From assembly GCA_947175005.1 (NCBI GenBank), contig CAMWLD010000074.1, forward strand, positions 1 through 8,849: 8,849 bases of DNA. Direction: 5' to 3'. Positions 1 through 5,742 of this stretch are shown one piece after another. The translations under genes and the position numbers were made by a program. Source of the stretch: an uncultured Ruminococcus sp. (lineage in GTDB: Bacteria; Bacillota; Clostridia; Oscillospirales; Ruminococcaceae). Positions within the stretch are counted from its first letter, which is position 1, and the number at the start of each line of letters is the position of its first letter. The notes beneath the pieces were generated by a model. That model made no database searches and was not told where the DNA came from. It saw nothing but the letters and a program-made list of their open reading frames with translations.

Positions 1-528
1 GACATACACGGGGCGGCAAAATGCTGTCGGGAAATGCTCTCCGCCTTTGAGCGGGAGGGGGCGGACAAGCTTATTCTTTTGGGGGACATACTTTATCACG
101 GGCCGAGGAACGATCTGCCGGAGGATTATGCGCCGAAAGAGGTCATTGCGCTTCTTAATGCCAAAAAGAACGATCTCCTGTGCGTTCGGGGAAACTGCGA
201 GGCAGAGGTGGATCAAATGGTGCTGGAGTTCCCGGTAATGGCGGATTACATGGCTTTGTGGCTGGAGGGGCATATGGCAATGTGCACCCACGGGCATTTG
301 TATGATATCGAAAATATCCCGAACATAAGCAAAGGGGACATAATAATCAGCGGTCACACTCATCTGCTGCGTGCGGAGGAAAAGGACGGTATCTACTACA
401 TCAATCCCGGGTCGGTGTCCATTCCAAAGGGAGGAAATCCCCGAAGCTATGCGGTTTATGAGGGTGGGAAATTTATCATCAAGGAAATGAACGGTGAAGA
501 AATTTGCGGAATAAATATATTACAATAA
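1..528 (+). CDS. yfcE: YfcE-type metallophosphodiesterase, 5' end outside the window
   Basis: Calcineurin-like phosphoesterase of the YfcE family: small soluble cytosolic enzymes that hydrolyse phosphodiesters in vitro with a two-metal centre (natural substrate unclear). The reading frame is open from base 1 and already encodes the first metal-binding motif, DIHG, at bases 1-12, so the first Met codon inside the window (34) is not the start and only a few N-terminal residues are missing. The remaining motifs follow in order: GD in GDILYHGPRN (from base 82), GNCEAEVDQ (the GN motif), THGH, and GHTH near base 352. The tail NPGSVSIPKGGNP is very like E. coli YfcE, and the length of about 176 residues plus a short missing start fits that family. 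It ends in TAA and converges on gpmI, with a hairpin terminator between them. The metal-binding motifs make this secure; the physiological role is not visible here. Confidence 0.93.
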   Translation, partial: DIHGAAKCCREMLSAFEREGADKLILLGDILYHGPRNDLPEDYAPKEVIALLNAKKNDLLCVRGNCEAEVDQMVLEFPVMADYMALWLEGHMAMCTHGHLYDIENIPNISKGDIIISGHTHLLRAEEKDGIYYINPGSVSIPKGGNPRSYAVYEGGKFIIKEMNGEEICGINILQ

Positions 529-535
529 AATGAAA

Positions 536-567
536 TATCCCCTGTCCGAAAACAGGGGATAATTTTT
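536..567. terminator. Rho-independent terminator between convergent yfcE and gpmI
   Basis: A 9-bp perfect stem (537-545 with 552-560, arm ATCCCCTGT) closes a 6-nt loop CCGAAA and is followed on the plus strand by AATTTTT. Reading the minus strand, the stem is followed by ATTTCATTTTATT, also T-rich. It lies 8 nt after the yfcE stop and about 26 nt beyond the gpmI stop, so it probably ends transcription from both sides. Confidence 0.88.
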
Positions 568-586
568 GGGAAGATATATCTGCCTC

Positions 587-2107
587 TTACTTAACGATCA
601 AAGATTTCCCCGTCATTTCCTCGGGCTGCGGGAGACCCATTATCTCAAGCATTGTGGGACAAAGGTCTGCCAGCACGCCGCCCTCTCGTAACTTGCAGTC
701 ATAGCCTGCAACGATAACGGGAACGGGATTTGTGGTGTGAGCGGTGAAAGGCGTGCCGTCAGCTTCGAGAAGCTTGTCGGCGTTGCCGTGGTCGGCGGTG
801 ATTATGGCTGCGCCGCCCTTGGCAAGAACTGCGTCCACCATTTTTCCAACGCAGGTGTCCACTGCCTCAACGGCTGCTTTGGCTGCGTCAAAAATGCCTG
901 TGTGCCCTACCATATCGCAGTTGGCGTAATTGAGGATAATTGTGTCATACTTGTCCGACTCGATAGCTTTAAGCACGGCGTCGGTGACCTCATATGCGCT
1001 CATTTCGGGCTTTAAGTCAAAGGTGGGCACGTCGGGAGACTGAATGAGTATCCTGTCCTCGCCCTCAAACTGCTTTTCCTCGCCGCCGTTGAAGAAGAAT
1101 GTAACATGAGCGTATTTCTGTGTTTCGGCAATTCTAAGCTGTGTTTTGCCGCACTTTGCCATGTATTCGCCGTAGGTCATGGTCAGCTGCTCGGGAGGAT
1201 ATGCCACAAGCACGTTGGGCATTGCCGCGTCATACTGCGCCATGCATATAAAGGTCACGGGGAAATATCCCTTTTTCCGCTCAAAGCCCGAAAATTCGGG
1301 GTCAACAAAGCTCCGTGTTATCTGCCTTGCACGGTCGGGGCGGAAGTTGAAGAAGACAACGCTGTCCCCCTCCTTGACCATACCGTCCTTGTCCACTACC
1401 GCAGGGAGCATAAACTCGTCGGTAACACCGTTTGCATAGGAATTCTTGATAGCCTGCACAGGGTCGGTCTCCTGCACGCCTTCGCCCATTACCATGGCGT
1501 CGTATGCCTTTTCAACCCTGTCCCAGGCGTTGTCACGGTCCATAGCATAATATCTGCCCGCAACCGTTGCCACCTTGCCCGTGCCTATCTTTTTCATTTC
1601 GGCAACAGCCTCTTCCATATACTCCGCCGCCGAAGAGGGGGGAACGTCTCTGCCGTCCAGAAATGCGTGAACATAGACTTTTTCAATGCCGTTCTTCTTA
1701 GCCATTTCCAGCAGACCGTACATATGTTCCTGATGACTGTGAACGCCGCCCGGAGAAAGCAGCCCCATTAAATGAAGCGCGCTGCCCTTAGCCTTGCAGT
1801 TCTCCATAGCCTTCATAAGAGCGGGATTTTCAAAGAAAACGCCGTCCTTTATGTCCTTGGATATCTTAACAAGCATCTGGTAAACGATACGCCCTGCGCC
1901 GATGTTGGTGTGACCTACCTCGGAGTTGCCCATCTGTCCGTCGGGCAGACCCACGTCAAGCCCCGATGCGCCGATAGTGGTGTTGGGATATTCCTTGAAG
2001 TATCTGTCAAGATTGGGCTTATTGGCGGCAGCAATGGCATTGCCGTAGCTGTCGTTGTTAATGCCGAAGCCGTCCATTATAATTAGCGCCATAGGTTTTT
2101 TGCTCAT
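587..2107 (-). CDS. gpmI: 2,3-bisphosphoglycerate-independent phosphoglycerate mutase
   Basis: Interconverts 3- and 2-phosphoglycerate in lower glycolysis/gluconeogenesis through a phosphoserine intermediate; a cytosolic manganese enzyme of the alkaline phosphatase superfamily. The 506 residues match the usual length of about 510. MDGFG near the N-terminus supplies the metal ligand Asp12, and DGQMGNSEVGHTNIGAGR carries the phosphorylated serine at position 62, the same number as in the Bacillus stearothermophilus enzyme. Further landmarks are HAFLDGRD, FNFRPDRARQ, NYANCDMVGH, TADHGNAD and TAHTTNPVPV, which hold the remaining metal ligands. The ATG at 2107 is preceded by AAAGGA about 13 nt upstream, a long but usable spacing. 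It is the last gene of the tpiA operon. No separate promoter is evident in the 79-nt gap before it, although that gap holds short purine-rich repeats and a weak hairpin overlapping the ribosome binding site. All catalytic residues appear intact. Confidence 0.98.
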   Translation of the reverse strand: MSKKPMALIIMDGFGINNDSYGNAIAAANKPNLDRYFKEYPNTTIGASGLDVGLPDGQMGNSEVGHTNIGAGRIVYQMLVKISKDIKDGVFFENPALMKAMENCKAKGSALHLMGLLSPGGVHSHQEHMYGLLEMAKKNGIEKVYVHAFLDGRDVPPSSAAEYMEEAVAEMKKIGTGKVATVAGRYYAMDRDNAWDRVEKAYDAMVMGEGVQETDPVQAIKNSYANGVTDEFMLPAVVDKDGMVKEGDSVVFFNFRPDRARQITRSFVDPEFSGFERKKGYFPVTFICMAQYDAAMPNVLVAYPPEQLTMTYGEYMAKCGKTQLRIAETQKYAHVTFFFNGGEEKQFEGEDRILIQSPDVPTFDLKPEMSAYEVTDAVLKAIESDKYDTIILNYANCDMVGHTGIFDAAKAAVEAVDTCVGKMVDAVLAKGGAAIITADHGNADKLLEADGTPFTAHTTNPVPVIVAGYDCKLREGGVLADLCPTMLEIMGLPQPEEMTGKSLIVK

Positions 2108-2123
2108 GATTTTTTACCATTCC

Positions 2124-2148
2124 TTTCATAAGTTCGCTGTATATGAAA
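2124..2148 (-). promoter_or_regulatory. Weak hairpin overlapping the gpmI ribosome binding site
   Basis: TTTCATA (2124-2130) and TATGAAA (2142-2148) form a 7-bp AT-rich inverted repeat with an 11-nt loop in the gpmI leader. The AAAGGA ribosome binding site (2121-2126 on the minus strand) overlaps one arm. It could modestly mask the site, but the stem is weak and function is speculative. Confidence 0.3.
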
Positions 2149-2165
2149 TACGTAAATTCTAACCT

Positions 2166-2188
2166 CTTACCTCTCACATCTTACCTCT
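2166..2188. repeat. Two 9-bp direct repeats upstream of gpmI
   Basis: CTTACCTCT occurs at 2166-2174 and again at 2180-2188, a 14-bp period. On the coding (minus) strand this reads as a purine-rich AGAGGTAAG repeat and the second copy overlaps the stop codon of the 87-aa gene. The GAGG cores resemble ribosome binding sites, but no start codon follows at a useful distance with an open frame. Purpose unknown. Confidence 0.5.
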
Positions 2189-2450
2189 AAAGGCTTACCG
2201 AATAGGGCAGCAGCCAAAGGGTGATATGATAGGATTCGCTTCCGTCGCTGACATTGTAGTCACGCATAATTTTGTAGCCTGCGCCGTAGTAGCTGGCGCT
2301 TGTGCCGTCGCTGTACTCCGCCGCCTTAATGCAGAATATGGGCGGCAGGCCGTACAGTTTGACCCGCACCGAATCCACGGAAAAAAAGCAGAAGAGCAAG
2401 GCAATTATAATGCCCGCCGCTATTCTTTTGGCGCTCCTGCCTTTTCCCAT
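2187..2450 (-). CDS. Small membrane-anchored protein, 87 aa, unknown function
   Basis: Predicted single-span membrane protein: a basic start (MGKGRSAKR), one hydrophobic helix at about residues 9-24, then an extracytoplasmic domain of roughly 60 residues. Start chosen at the ATG at 2450, because GGAGG (2458-2462) lies 7 nt before it; a TTG two codons upstream would sit only 1 nt from that site. Visible motifs are LYGLPPIFCIK (residues 32-42) and YYGAGYKI (54-61), with one cysteine outside the membrane (C40). The motifs PPIFC and GxGYKI recall small membrane-anchored proteins I associate with Clostridia; this is memory, not a search. It does not align visibly with the three paralogues upstream. 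It lies 34 nt after them and 79 nt before gpmI, so it is probably cotranscribed with both. No function is assigned. Confidence 0.8.
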   Translation of the reverse strand: MGKGRSAKRIAAGIIIALLFCFFSVDSVRVKLYGLPPIFCIKAAEYSDGTSASYYGAGYKIMRDYNVSDGSESYHITLWLLPYSVSL

Positions 2451-2457
2451 AAACAAA

Positions 2458-2462
2458 CCTCC
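2458..2462 (-). promoter_or_regulatory. Ribosome binding site fixing the 87-aa protein start
   Basis: GGAGG on the minus strand sits 7 nt from the ATG at 2450 but only 1 nt from the upstream in-frame TTG at 2456, so it selects the ATG. Confidence 0.8.
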
Positions 2463-2484
2463 GTTTGCGCATTTGGAAATATTT

Positions 2485-3174
2485 TTACCAGTTTATCATG
2501 AAAAATCCGCTTTCGGGGCAGATGTAGTAGGTGGCACGGTAGCCGCCGCCCTCGGGCTTGGGAAATTCCCATATCTCTACAGCTTCTTCCCTGCCTGTCC
2601 TTTCATTCAGATACTCCTGCCAGTCCTTGTTCGTTTCCGTTTTCACCGCACCGCAGCTTTGAGCAAAACTGCGGTATTCCTCCAGATGCGCAGTATCGGT
2701 AAAAAATTCGATCCTGATACTCGCCCCGTCCAACCAAGCGGGTGCAAACATACTATGATAATCCCTTGCATCCGAGGGTATCTTATCCGGCAGAAAAAAG
2801 AACATTTTATCGGGGTCATCGTAATTGGCGCAGAAAATAGCTTTGTCAACAGGATAAAGAACAGGCTGCTTTGAACCTTGCATACAGTACAGGCTGACCA
2901 CCGCCAAAGCGGCAGTATAGGACACTGTCCTGACAATCCCCATTATGACCCGTATGAAACGGGCAGGGGGAGGCTTTTGGTAATAGTCCGGAAAAATGCA
3001 CATTACAATAAAACACACGAACAGAATTGCCCAAAATTTTAAATATACCGCGTAAAACATGGATACAAAAAATGCAAAAGGACTGACAAGCATATTTACG
3101 GCAAAGTCAATATAGTACCATGCCGAGACCTTGTTTTTGGCGTTTTTACTTTCCGCACATTCGGCTTTTTTCAC
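2485..3174 (-). CDS. Tandem paralogue 1 (promoter-distal copy): three-helix membrane protein with external C-terminal domain
   Basis: 229-residue membrane protein of a family I do not recognise. A conserved cytoplasmic start (MKKAECAESK) leads to two helices at about residues 23-41 and 44-62, a basic QKPPPARFIR loop, and a third helix at about 81-97. By the positive-inside rule, residues from about 100 onward lie outside. That domain has LYPVDK (106-111), FLPD (127-130), LEEYRSFAQSC ending at C174, WQEYLN, GREEAVEIWEFPKPEGGGYR and YYICPESG with C219. The two cysteines are present in all three copies and could form a disulphide. Start: GTG at 3174, 7 nt from AAAGGAGG; the upstream in-frame TTG (3180) is only 1 nt from it. 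The neighbouring copy has ATG at this position. Its last residues (INW) depart from the IVW of the other copies, while its C-terminal DNA is nearly identical to copy 2. Function unknown; a surface or stress role would be guesswork. Confidence 0.92.
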   Translation of the reverse strand: MKKAECAESKNAKNKVSAWYYIDFAVNMLVSPFAFFVSMFYAVYLKFWAILFVCFIVMCIFPDYYQKPPPARFIRVIMGIVRTVSYTAALAVVSLYCMQGSKQPVLYPVDKAIFCANYDDPDKMFFFLPDKIPSDARDYHSMFAPAWLDGASIRIEFFTDTAHLEEYRSFAQSCGAVKTETNKDWQEYLNERTGREEAVEIWEFPKPEGGGYRATYYICPESGFFMINW

Positions 3175-3181
3175 ATACAAG

Positions 3182-3189
3182 CCTCCTTT
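3182..3189 (-). promoter_or_regulatory. Ribosome binding site deciding the GTG start of copy 1
   Basis: AAAGGAGG is followed by C-TTG-TAT and then GTG (copy 1) or ATG (copy 2, same arrangement at 3900-3907). The 7-nt spacing to GTG/ATG is normal and the 1-nt spacing to the TTG is not, so both genes start at the third codon of the open frame. Confidence 0.8.
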
Positions 3190-3202
3190 GAACTGCGTAA
3201 GC

Positions 3203-3892
3203 TTACCATACGATCATAAAATATCCGCTTTCGGGGCAGATGTAGTAGTTGGCACGGTAGCCGCCGCCCTCGGGCTTGGGAAATTCCCATATCTCGACAG
3301 CTTCTTCCCTGCCTGTCTTTTCATTAATATACCCCTGCTCCCAGCCCCCCTTATTTTCCGTTTTCACCGCACCGCAACTTTGTGCAAAACTGCGGTATTC
3401 CTCCAGCTGCGCAGTATCGGTAAAAAATTCGATCCTGATACCTGCCGAACCCTGTCCAAAACCGGGCACAAATCTTCCATAGTAATTCCTTGCATTTGAG
3501 GGGAGCTTATCCGGCAAAAAATAAAACATATCGGTATCGGTGTAATTGAAGACGAAAACAGCTTTGTCCACAGGATAAAGAACAGGAATGTCCGACGGCA
3601 TAAATAACAGGAAAGCCCCTGCCAATGCAGCGGTATAGACCGTTACCCTGACAGTTCTCATTAAGACTCGTCCCGCTCGTGTTTCGGGAGGCTTTTTGTA
3701 ACTGTATATCAAAGTACACACCGAGACAAAGCAAACAAGCTCAATTGCAAAGAATATGAAATATATCCTTAAAAATGCGGTTATTAAAAATGAAAAAACA
3801 CAGGCAAGCAGGCTTACGGCAAAATCAACATAGTACCATGCCGAAACCTTGCCTTTGGCGCTTTTGTTTTCCGCACATTCGGCTTTTTTCAT
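3203..3892 (-). CDS. Tandem paralogue 2 (middle copy): three-helix membrane protein with external C-terminal domain
   Basis: 229 residues, same architecture as its neighbours. The cytoplasmic start MKKAECAENK is nearly identical to copy 1; helices lie at about residues 22-40, 43-64 and 84-99, separated by a basic KKPPETRAGR loop; the external domain carries LYPVDK (105-110), FLPD (125-128), RIEFFTDTAQLEEYRSFAQS, C173, GREEAVEIWEFPKPEGGGYR and YYICPESGYF with C219. The ATG at 3892 lies 7 nt from AAAGGAGG; an in-frame TTG six bases upstream is too close to that site. It departs from both other copies in one place: GGWEQGYINEK replaces the WQEYLNE shared by copies 1 and 3. The hydrophobic segments differ strongly between copies while both ends are conserved. 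A 28-nt spacer separates it from each neighbour. Family and function not recognised; translation, topology and the intact frame are well supported. Confidence 0.93.
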   Translation of the reverse strand: MKKAECAENKSAKGKVSAWYYVDFAVSLLACVFSFLITAFLRIYFIFFAIELVCFVSVCTLIYSYKKPPETRAGRVLMRTVRVTVYTAALAGAFLLFMPSDIPVLYPVDKAVFVFNYTDTDMFYFLPDKLPSNARNYYGRFVPGFGQGSAGIRIEFFTDTAQLEEYRSFAQSCGAVKTENKGGWEQGYINEKTGREEAVEIWEFPKPEGGGYRANYYICPESGYFMIVW

Positions 3893-3920
3893 ATACAAGC
3901 CTCCTTTGAGTTGCGTAAGC
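3203..3920 (-). repeat. Tandem duplication unit B (gene copy 2 plus its leader), 718 bp
   Basis: Second unit of the same length as unit A. Its 28-nt spacer (3893-3920) matches that of unit A (3175-3202) at 26 of 28 positions, including the ribosome binding site and the GCTTACGCA just after the preceding stop. The third gene (3921-4604) lacks this spacer upstream, so it probably represents the original junction with tpiA. Confidence 0.88.
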
Positions 3921-4604
3921 TTACCATACGATCAGGAAATATCCGCTCTCGAGGCAGATGTAGTAGGTTGCATGATATCTGCCGCCTGTCGGTACGGGAA
4001 ATTGCCATGCCTCAACGGTCTGCTCCCTGCCCGCCTTTTCATTCAGATACTCCTGCCAGCCCTTGCTCGTTTCCACTTTAACTGCACGGCAGCTTTGAGC
4101 AAAACTGCGATACTCCTCAAGCTGCCCGGAGCTTGTGGAAAATTCGATCTGAATATAAGGCTCTGCCTGCAAAACCCCGGGAAACATTTTTATTTTATAT
4201 TTACTGGCGTCTTCAGGGATACTATCCGGCAGGAAATACAGGACACTCTCTCCCCTGTCAGCGAAATTAAAGCTGTAAACCGATTTCTGAACCGGATAAA
4301 GGAAAGGCGACTGCACCTTCATAAAAAAGGGCAAGGCAAGGGCAGACAAGGCAACTGCATAGAGCACTCCCCTTATGACCCCTGTCACAATGCGCCAAGG
4401 CTTTGAGAGGTCATTTGAGTAAAGCTTTCTGCATACAAAAACAATGATACCTGCAATAAGAGCAATATGGGAAACAACCATGGAAAACCAATACGCCACC
4501 AAAAATGTAAACCACAACCCTAAAAAGGTTACCGCCGCCACCGTAAGGTCGGCTTTATACCGGCCGGAGGGCTTTGGCCGAATATTCTCCTCTGCCTTGT
4601 CCAT
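3921..4604 (-). CDS. Tandem paralogue 3 (promoter-proximal copy): three-helix membrane protein with external C-terminal domain
   Basis: 227 residues and the most diverged of the three copies. The N-terminus is MDKAEENIRPKPSGR rather than the MKKAECAE of copies 1 and 2; helices lie at about residues 22-43, 45-58 and 75-95, with a basic linker between the second and third. The external domain keeps the family pattern: LYPVQK (102-107), FLPD (124-127), QLEEYRSFAQSC with C172, KGWQEYLNEKAGREQ, and YYICLESGYFLIVW with C217. Some charged residues differ (AVEIWEF becomes TVEAWQF). The ATG at 4604 is preceded by AGGTGAGG, a different leader from the shared spacer of the other copies. It begins 50 nt after the tpiA stop with no terminator visible between, so it is probably cotranscribed with tpiA. 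Likely the ancestral member of the array, since its upstream junction is unlike the duplicated one. Function unknown. Confidence 0.92.
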   Translation of the reverse strand: MDKAEENIRPKPSGRYKADLTVAAVTFLGLWFTFLVAYWFSMVVSHIALIAGIIVFVCRKLYSNDLSKPWRIVTGVIRGVLYAVALSALALPFFMKVQSPFLYPVQKSVYSFNFADRGESVLYFLPDSIPEDASKYKIKMFPGVLQAEPYIQIEFSTSSGQLEEYRSFAQSCRAVKVETSKGWQEYLNEKAGREQTVEAWQFPVPTGGRYHATYYICLESGYFLIVW

Positions 4605-4654
4605 GTCCTCACCTGCCCTTTGCTAATGCGTTTAAAGGTATTTGGCAGCTATTC

Positions 4655-5431
4655 TCAGCCGTTTACAGCAGCCTGTACAATAGTGTTGAAATCCCCTGCC
4701 TTAAGGGAAGCGCCGCCGATAAGACCGCCGTCAACATTGGGCTTGGACAGCAGCTCTGCGCAGTTTGCAGCATTCATAGAGCCGCCGTACTGAATGGTAA
4801 CAGCGTTTGCGGTGTCGGTATCGTAAAGCTTTGCAAGCACGCCGCGGATAAAGCCGCAAACCTCCTCGGCCTGGTCTGCTGTAGCAGTCTTGCCAGTGCC
4901 GATAGCCCATACAGGCTCATATGCAATAACGGTTTTCTTGATATCGTCTGCGGAAACGTCATACAGATCAAGCTTTATCTGACGGGCGATAACTTCCTCG
5001 GTAATGCCGCACTCACGCTCCCAGAGCAGCTCGCCTACGCAAACAATGGGCTTAAGACCTGCCGCCAGAGCAGCCTTTGTGCGCTTGTTGACGGTCTCGT
5101 CGGTCTCGCCGAAATACTGTCTGCGCTCGGAGTGACCGATAACAACGTACTCCACGCCCAGCTCCGTAAGCATATCCGCAGAAATTTCCCCTGTGAATGC
5201 GCCGCTCTTTTCAAAGTGAACATTCTCCGCACCAACCTTTACATTGCTGCCTGCGGTGGTGTTCACAGCAGTCTCCAGATTGGTAAAGGGCACGCACGCA
5301 ATGACCTCGACCTTGCCCTCGGCGTTTGCAACCAAAGGCTTAATCTCCTCCAGAAGCGCCTTTGCCTCGGGGCGGGTCTTGTTCATTTTCCAGTTTCCTG
5401 CGATGATTGCTTTTCTAAGATTCTTGTTCAT
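4655..5431 (-). CDS. tpiA: Triosephosphate isomerase
   Basis: Interconverts dihydroxyacetone phosphate and glyceraldehyde 3-phosphate; a cytosolic TIM-barrel enzyme, normally a dimer. At 258 residues it is close to the family norm of about 250. Catalytic residues are all visible: Asn13 and Lys15 in AGNWKMN, His100 in VVIGHSERR, and Glu172 in AYEPVWAIGTGKTA, which also begins the flexible loop 6. The phosphate-binding stretches IQYGGSMN and GGLIGGASL are intact. The ATG at 5431 is preceded by AAAGGAG at 9-nt spacing. It is the first gene after a near-consensus promoter and appears to lead an operon that runs through three paralogous membrane proteins and an 87-aa protein to gpmI. In many Firmicutes tpiA and gpmI are adjacent, so the intervening genes look like an insertion or local expansion. 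Confidence 0.98.
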   Translation of the reverse strand: MNKNLRKAIIAGNWKMNKTRPEAKALLEEIKPLVANAEGKVEVIACVPFTNLETAVNTTAGSNVKVGAENVHFEKSGAFTGEISADMLTELGVEYVVIGHSERRQYFGETDETVNKRTKAALAAGLKPIVCVGELLWERECGITEEVIARQIKLDLYDVSADDIKKTVIAYEPVWAIGTGKTATADQAEEVCGFIRGVLAKLYDTDTANAVTIQYGGSMNAANCAELLSKPNVDGGLIGGASLKAGDFNTIVQAAVNG

Positions 5432-5480
5432 GTTTTTTAACTCCTTTATATATTAATTAGAAATACATATTAATAGTTAT

Positions 5481-5509
5481 ATTTTACCACATTAAGCACA
5501 ATTTGTCAA
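5481..5509 (-). promoter_or_regulatory. Sigma-A-type promoter of the tpiA operon
   Basis: On the minus strand TTGACA (5504-5509) and TAAAAT (5481-5486) are separated by 17 nt, the optimal spacing. Transcription would begin near 5474, leaving a leader of about 43 nt before the tpiA ATG. The perfect -35 box and one-mismatch -10 box suggest strong expression, as expected for a glycolytic operon. Confidence 0.87.
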
Positions 5510-5526
5510 GGGGATTTTGAACGTAT

Positions 5527-5640
5527 TTTGGCGAGTTAATGTTTTATAAACAAAATATTTGATTAACATACATATTTTGTAAGTTTCATAACACAATGCC
5601 TCTGACATTCTTAAATTCTCTTTCTCATAAGTTCGCCAAA
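5527..5640. repeat. Separated 8-bp inverted repeat in the divergent regulatory region
   Basis: TTTGGCGA (5527-5534) and its reverse complement TCGCCAAA (5633-5640) lie about 106 bp apart, one about 17 bp upstream of the tpiA -35 box and one about 43 bp upstream of the -35 box of the rightward promoter. They are GC-containing islands in very AT-rich DNA. They could be two half-sites for one regulator, but two 8-mers can match by chance at this distance. Confidence 0.35.
5550..5580. repeat. 9-bp inverted repeat, possible operator
   Basis: ACAAAATAT (5550-5558) and ATATTTTGT (5572-5580) are perfect reverse complements around a 13-nt centre, 41 bp upstream of the tpiA -35 box. A dimeric regulator could bind here. 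The arms are AT-rich, so chance is a serious alternative. Confidence 0.4.
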
Positions 5641-5682
5641 TCAATGGTTTTACCGTTTTAGTAAAAATATATCAAATATAGG

Positions 5683-5712
5683 TTGACAAAGTGACACCAA
5701 TTATGATATAAT
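5683..5712 (+). promoter_or_regulatory. Sigma-A-type promoter with extended -10 for the 206/159-aa pair
   Basis: TTGACA (5683-5688), an 18-nt spacer and a perfect TATAAT (5707-5712), preceded by TGA to make an extended -10 (TGn). Transcription should start near 5719, giving a leader of about 59 nt before the ATG at 5778. This is a strong promoter by sequence, pointing away from the tpiA operon. Confidence 0.87.
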
Positions 5713-5713
5713 A

Positions 5714-5742
5714 TAAACAGTTTCAGCTTGGGGAACTGTTTA
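5714..5742 (+). promoter_or_regulatory. Inverted repeat at the start site of the 206-aa gene
   Basis: TAAACAGTT (5714-5722) and AACTGTTTA (5734-5742) pair perfectly over 9 bp around an 11-nt centre, extendable by a G-T and a C-G pair. It begins 2 nt after the -10 box and spans the expected transcription start, the classic place for a repressor operator. As RNA only part of the left arm would be transcribed, so a DNA operator is more likely than an RNA structure. Confidence 0.5.

Larger units (their letters stand above)
2485..3202 (-). repeat. Tandem duplication unit A (gene copy 1 plus its leader), 718 bp
   Basis: This unit comprises the stop codon through the 28-nt upstream spacer of copy 1. 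The distance between the stops of copies 1 and 2 is exactly 718 bp, the same as between copies 2 and 3. The first 106 bases after 2505 differ from unit B at only about three positions; the middle (transmembrane) part is much more diverged; the start region and spacer are again near-identical. Confidence 0.88.

Noticed and set aside
34..528. ATG at base 34 as the start of the phosphodiesterase.
   Set aside because: The same frame is open to base 1 and already encodes the DIHG metal motif, so the gene begins outside the window.
1106..1771. Long open frame on the plus strand inside gpmI.
   Set aside because: Antisense shadow of a gene with intact catalytic motifs; the translation has no family features.
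2302..2874. Plus-strand open frames opposite the paralogues (also 3131-3499 and 3849-4406) with similar translations.
   Set aside because: They resemble each other only because the genes on the other strand are duplicated. They lack ribosome binding sites and span intergenic gaps.
3203..3898. TTG at 3898 (and 3180, 2456) as start codons.
   Set aside because: Each is only 1 nt from the ribosome binding site, while an in-frame ATG or GTG sits at the normal 7-nt spacing.
4574..5440. 288-codon plus-strand open frame opposite tpiA.
   Set aside because: Antisense to a fully conserved enzyme; it runs through the tpiA ribosome binding site region and has no plausible start signal.
2124..5636. 12-bp match TCATAAGTTCGC at 2126-2137 and 5625-5636.
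   Set aside because: A few 12-mers are expected to repeat by chance in about 8.8 kb, and the flanking bases diverge quickly.
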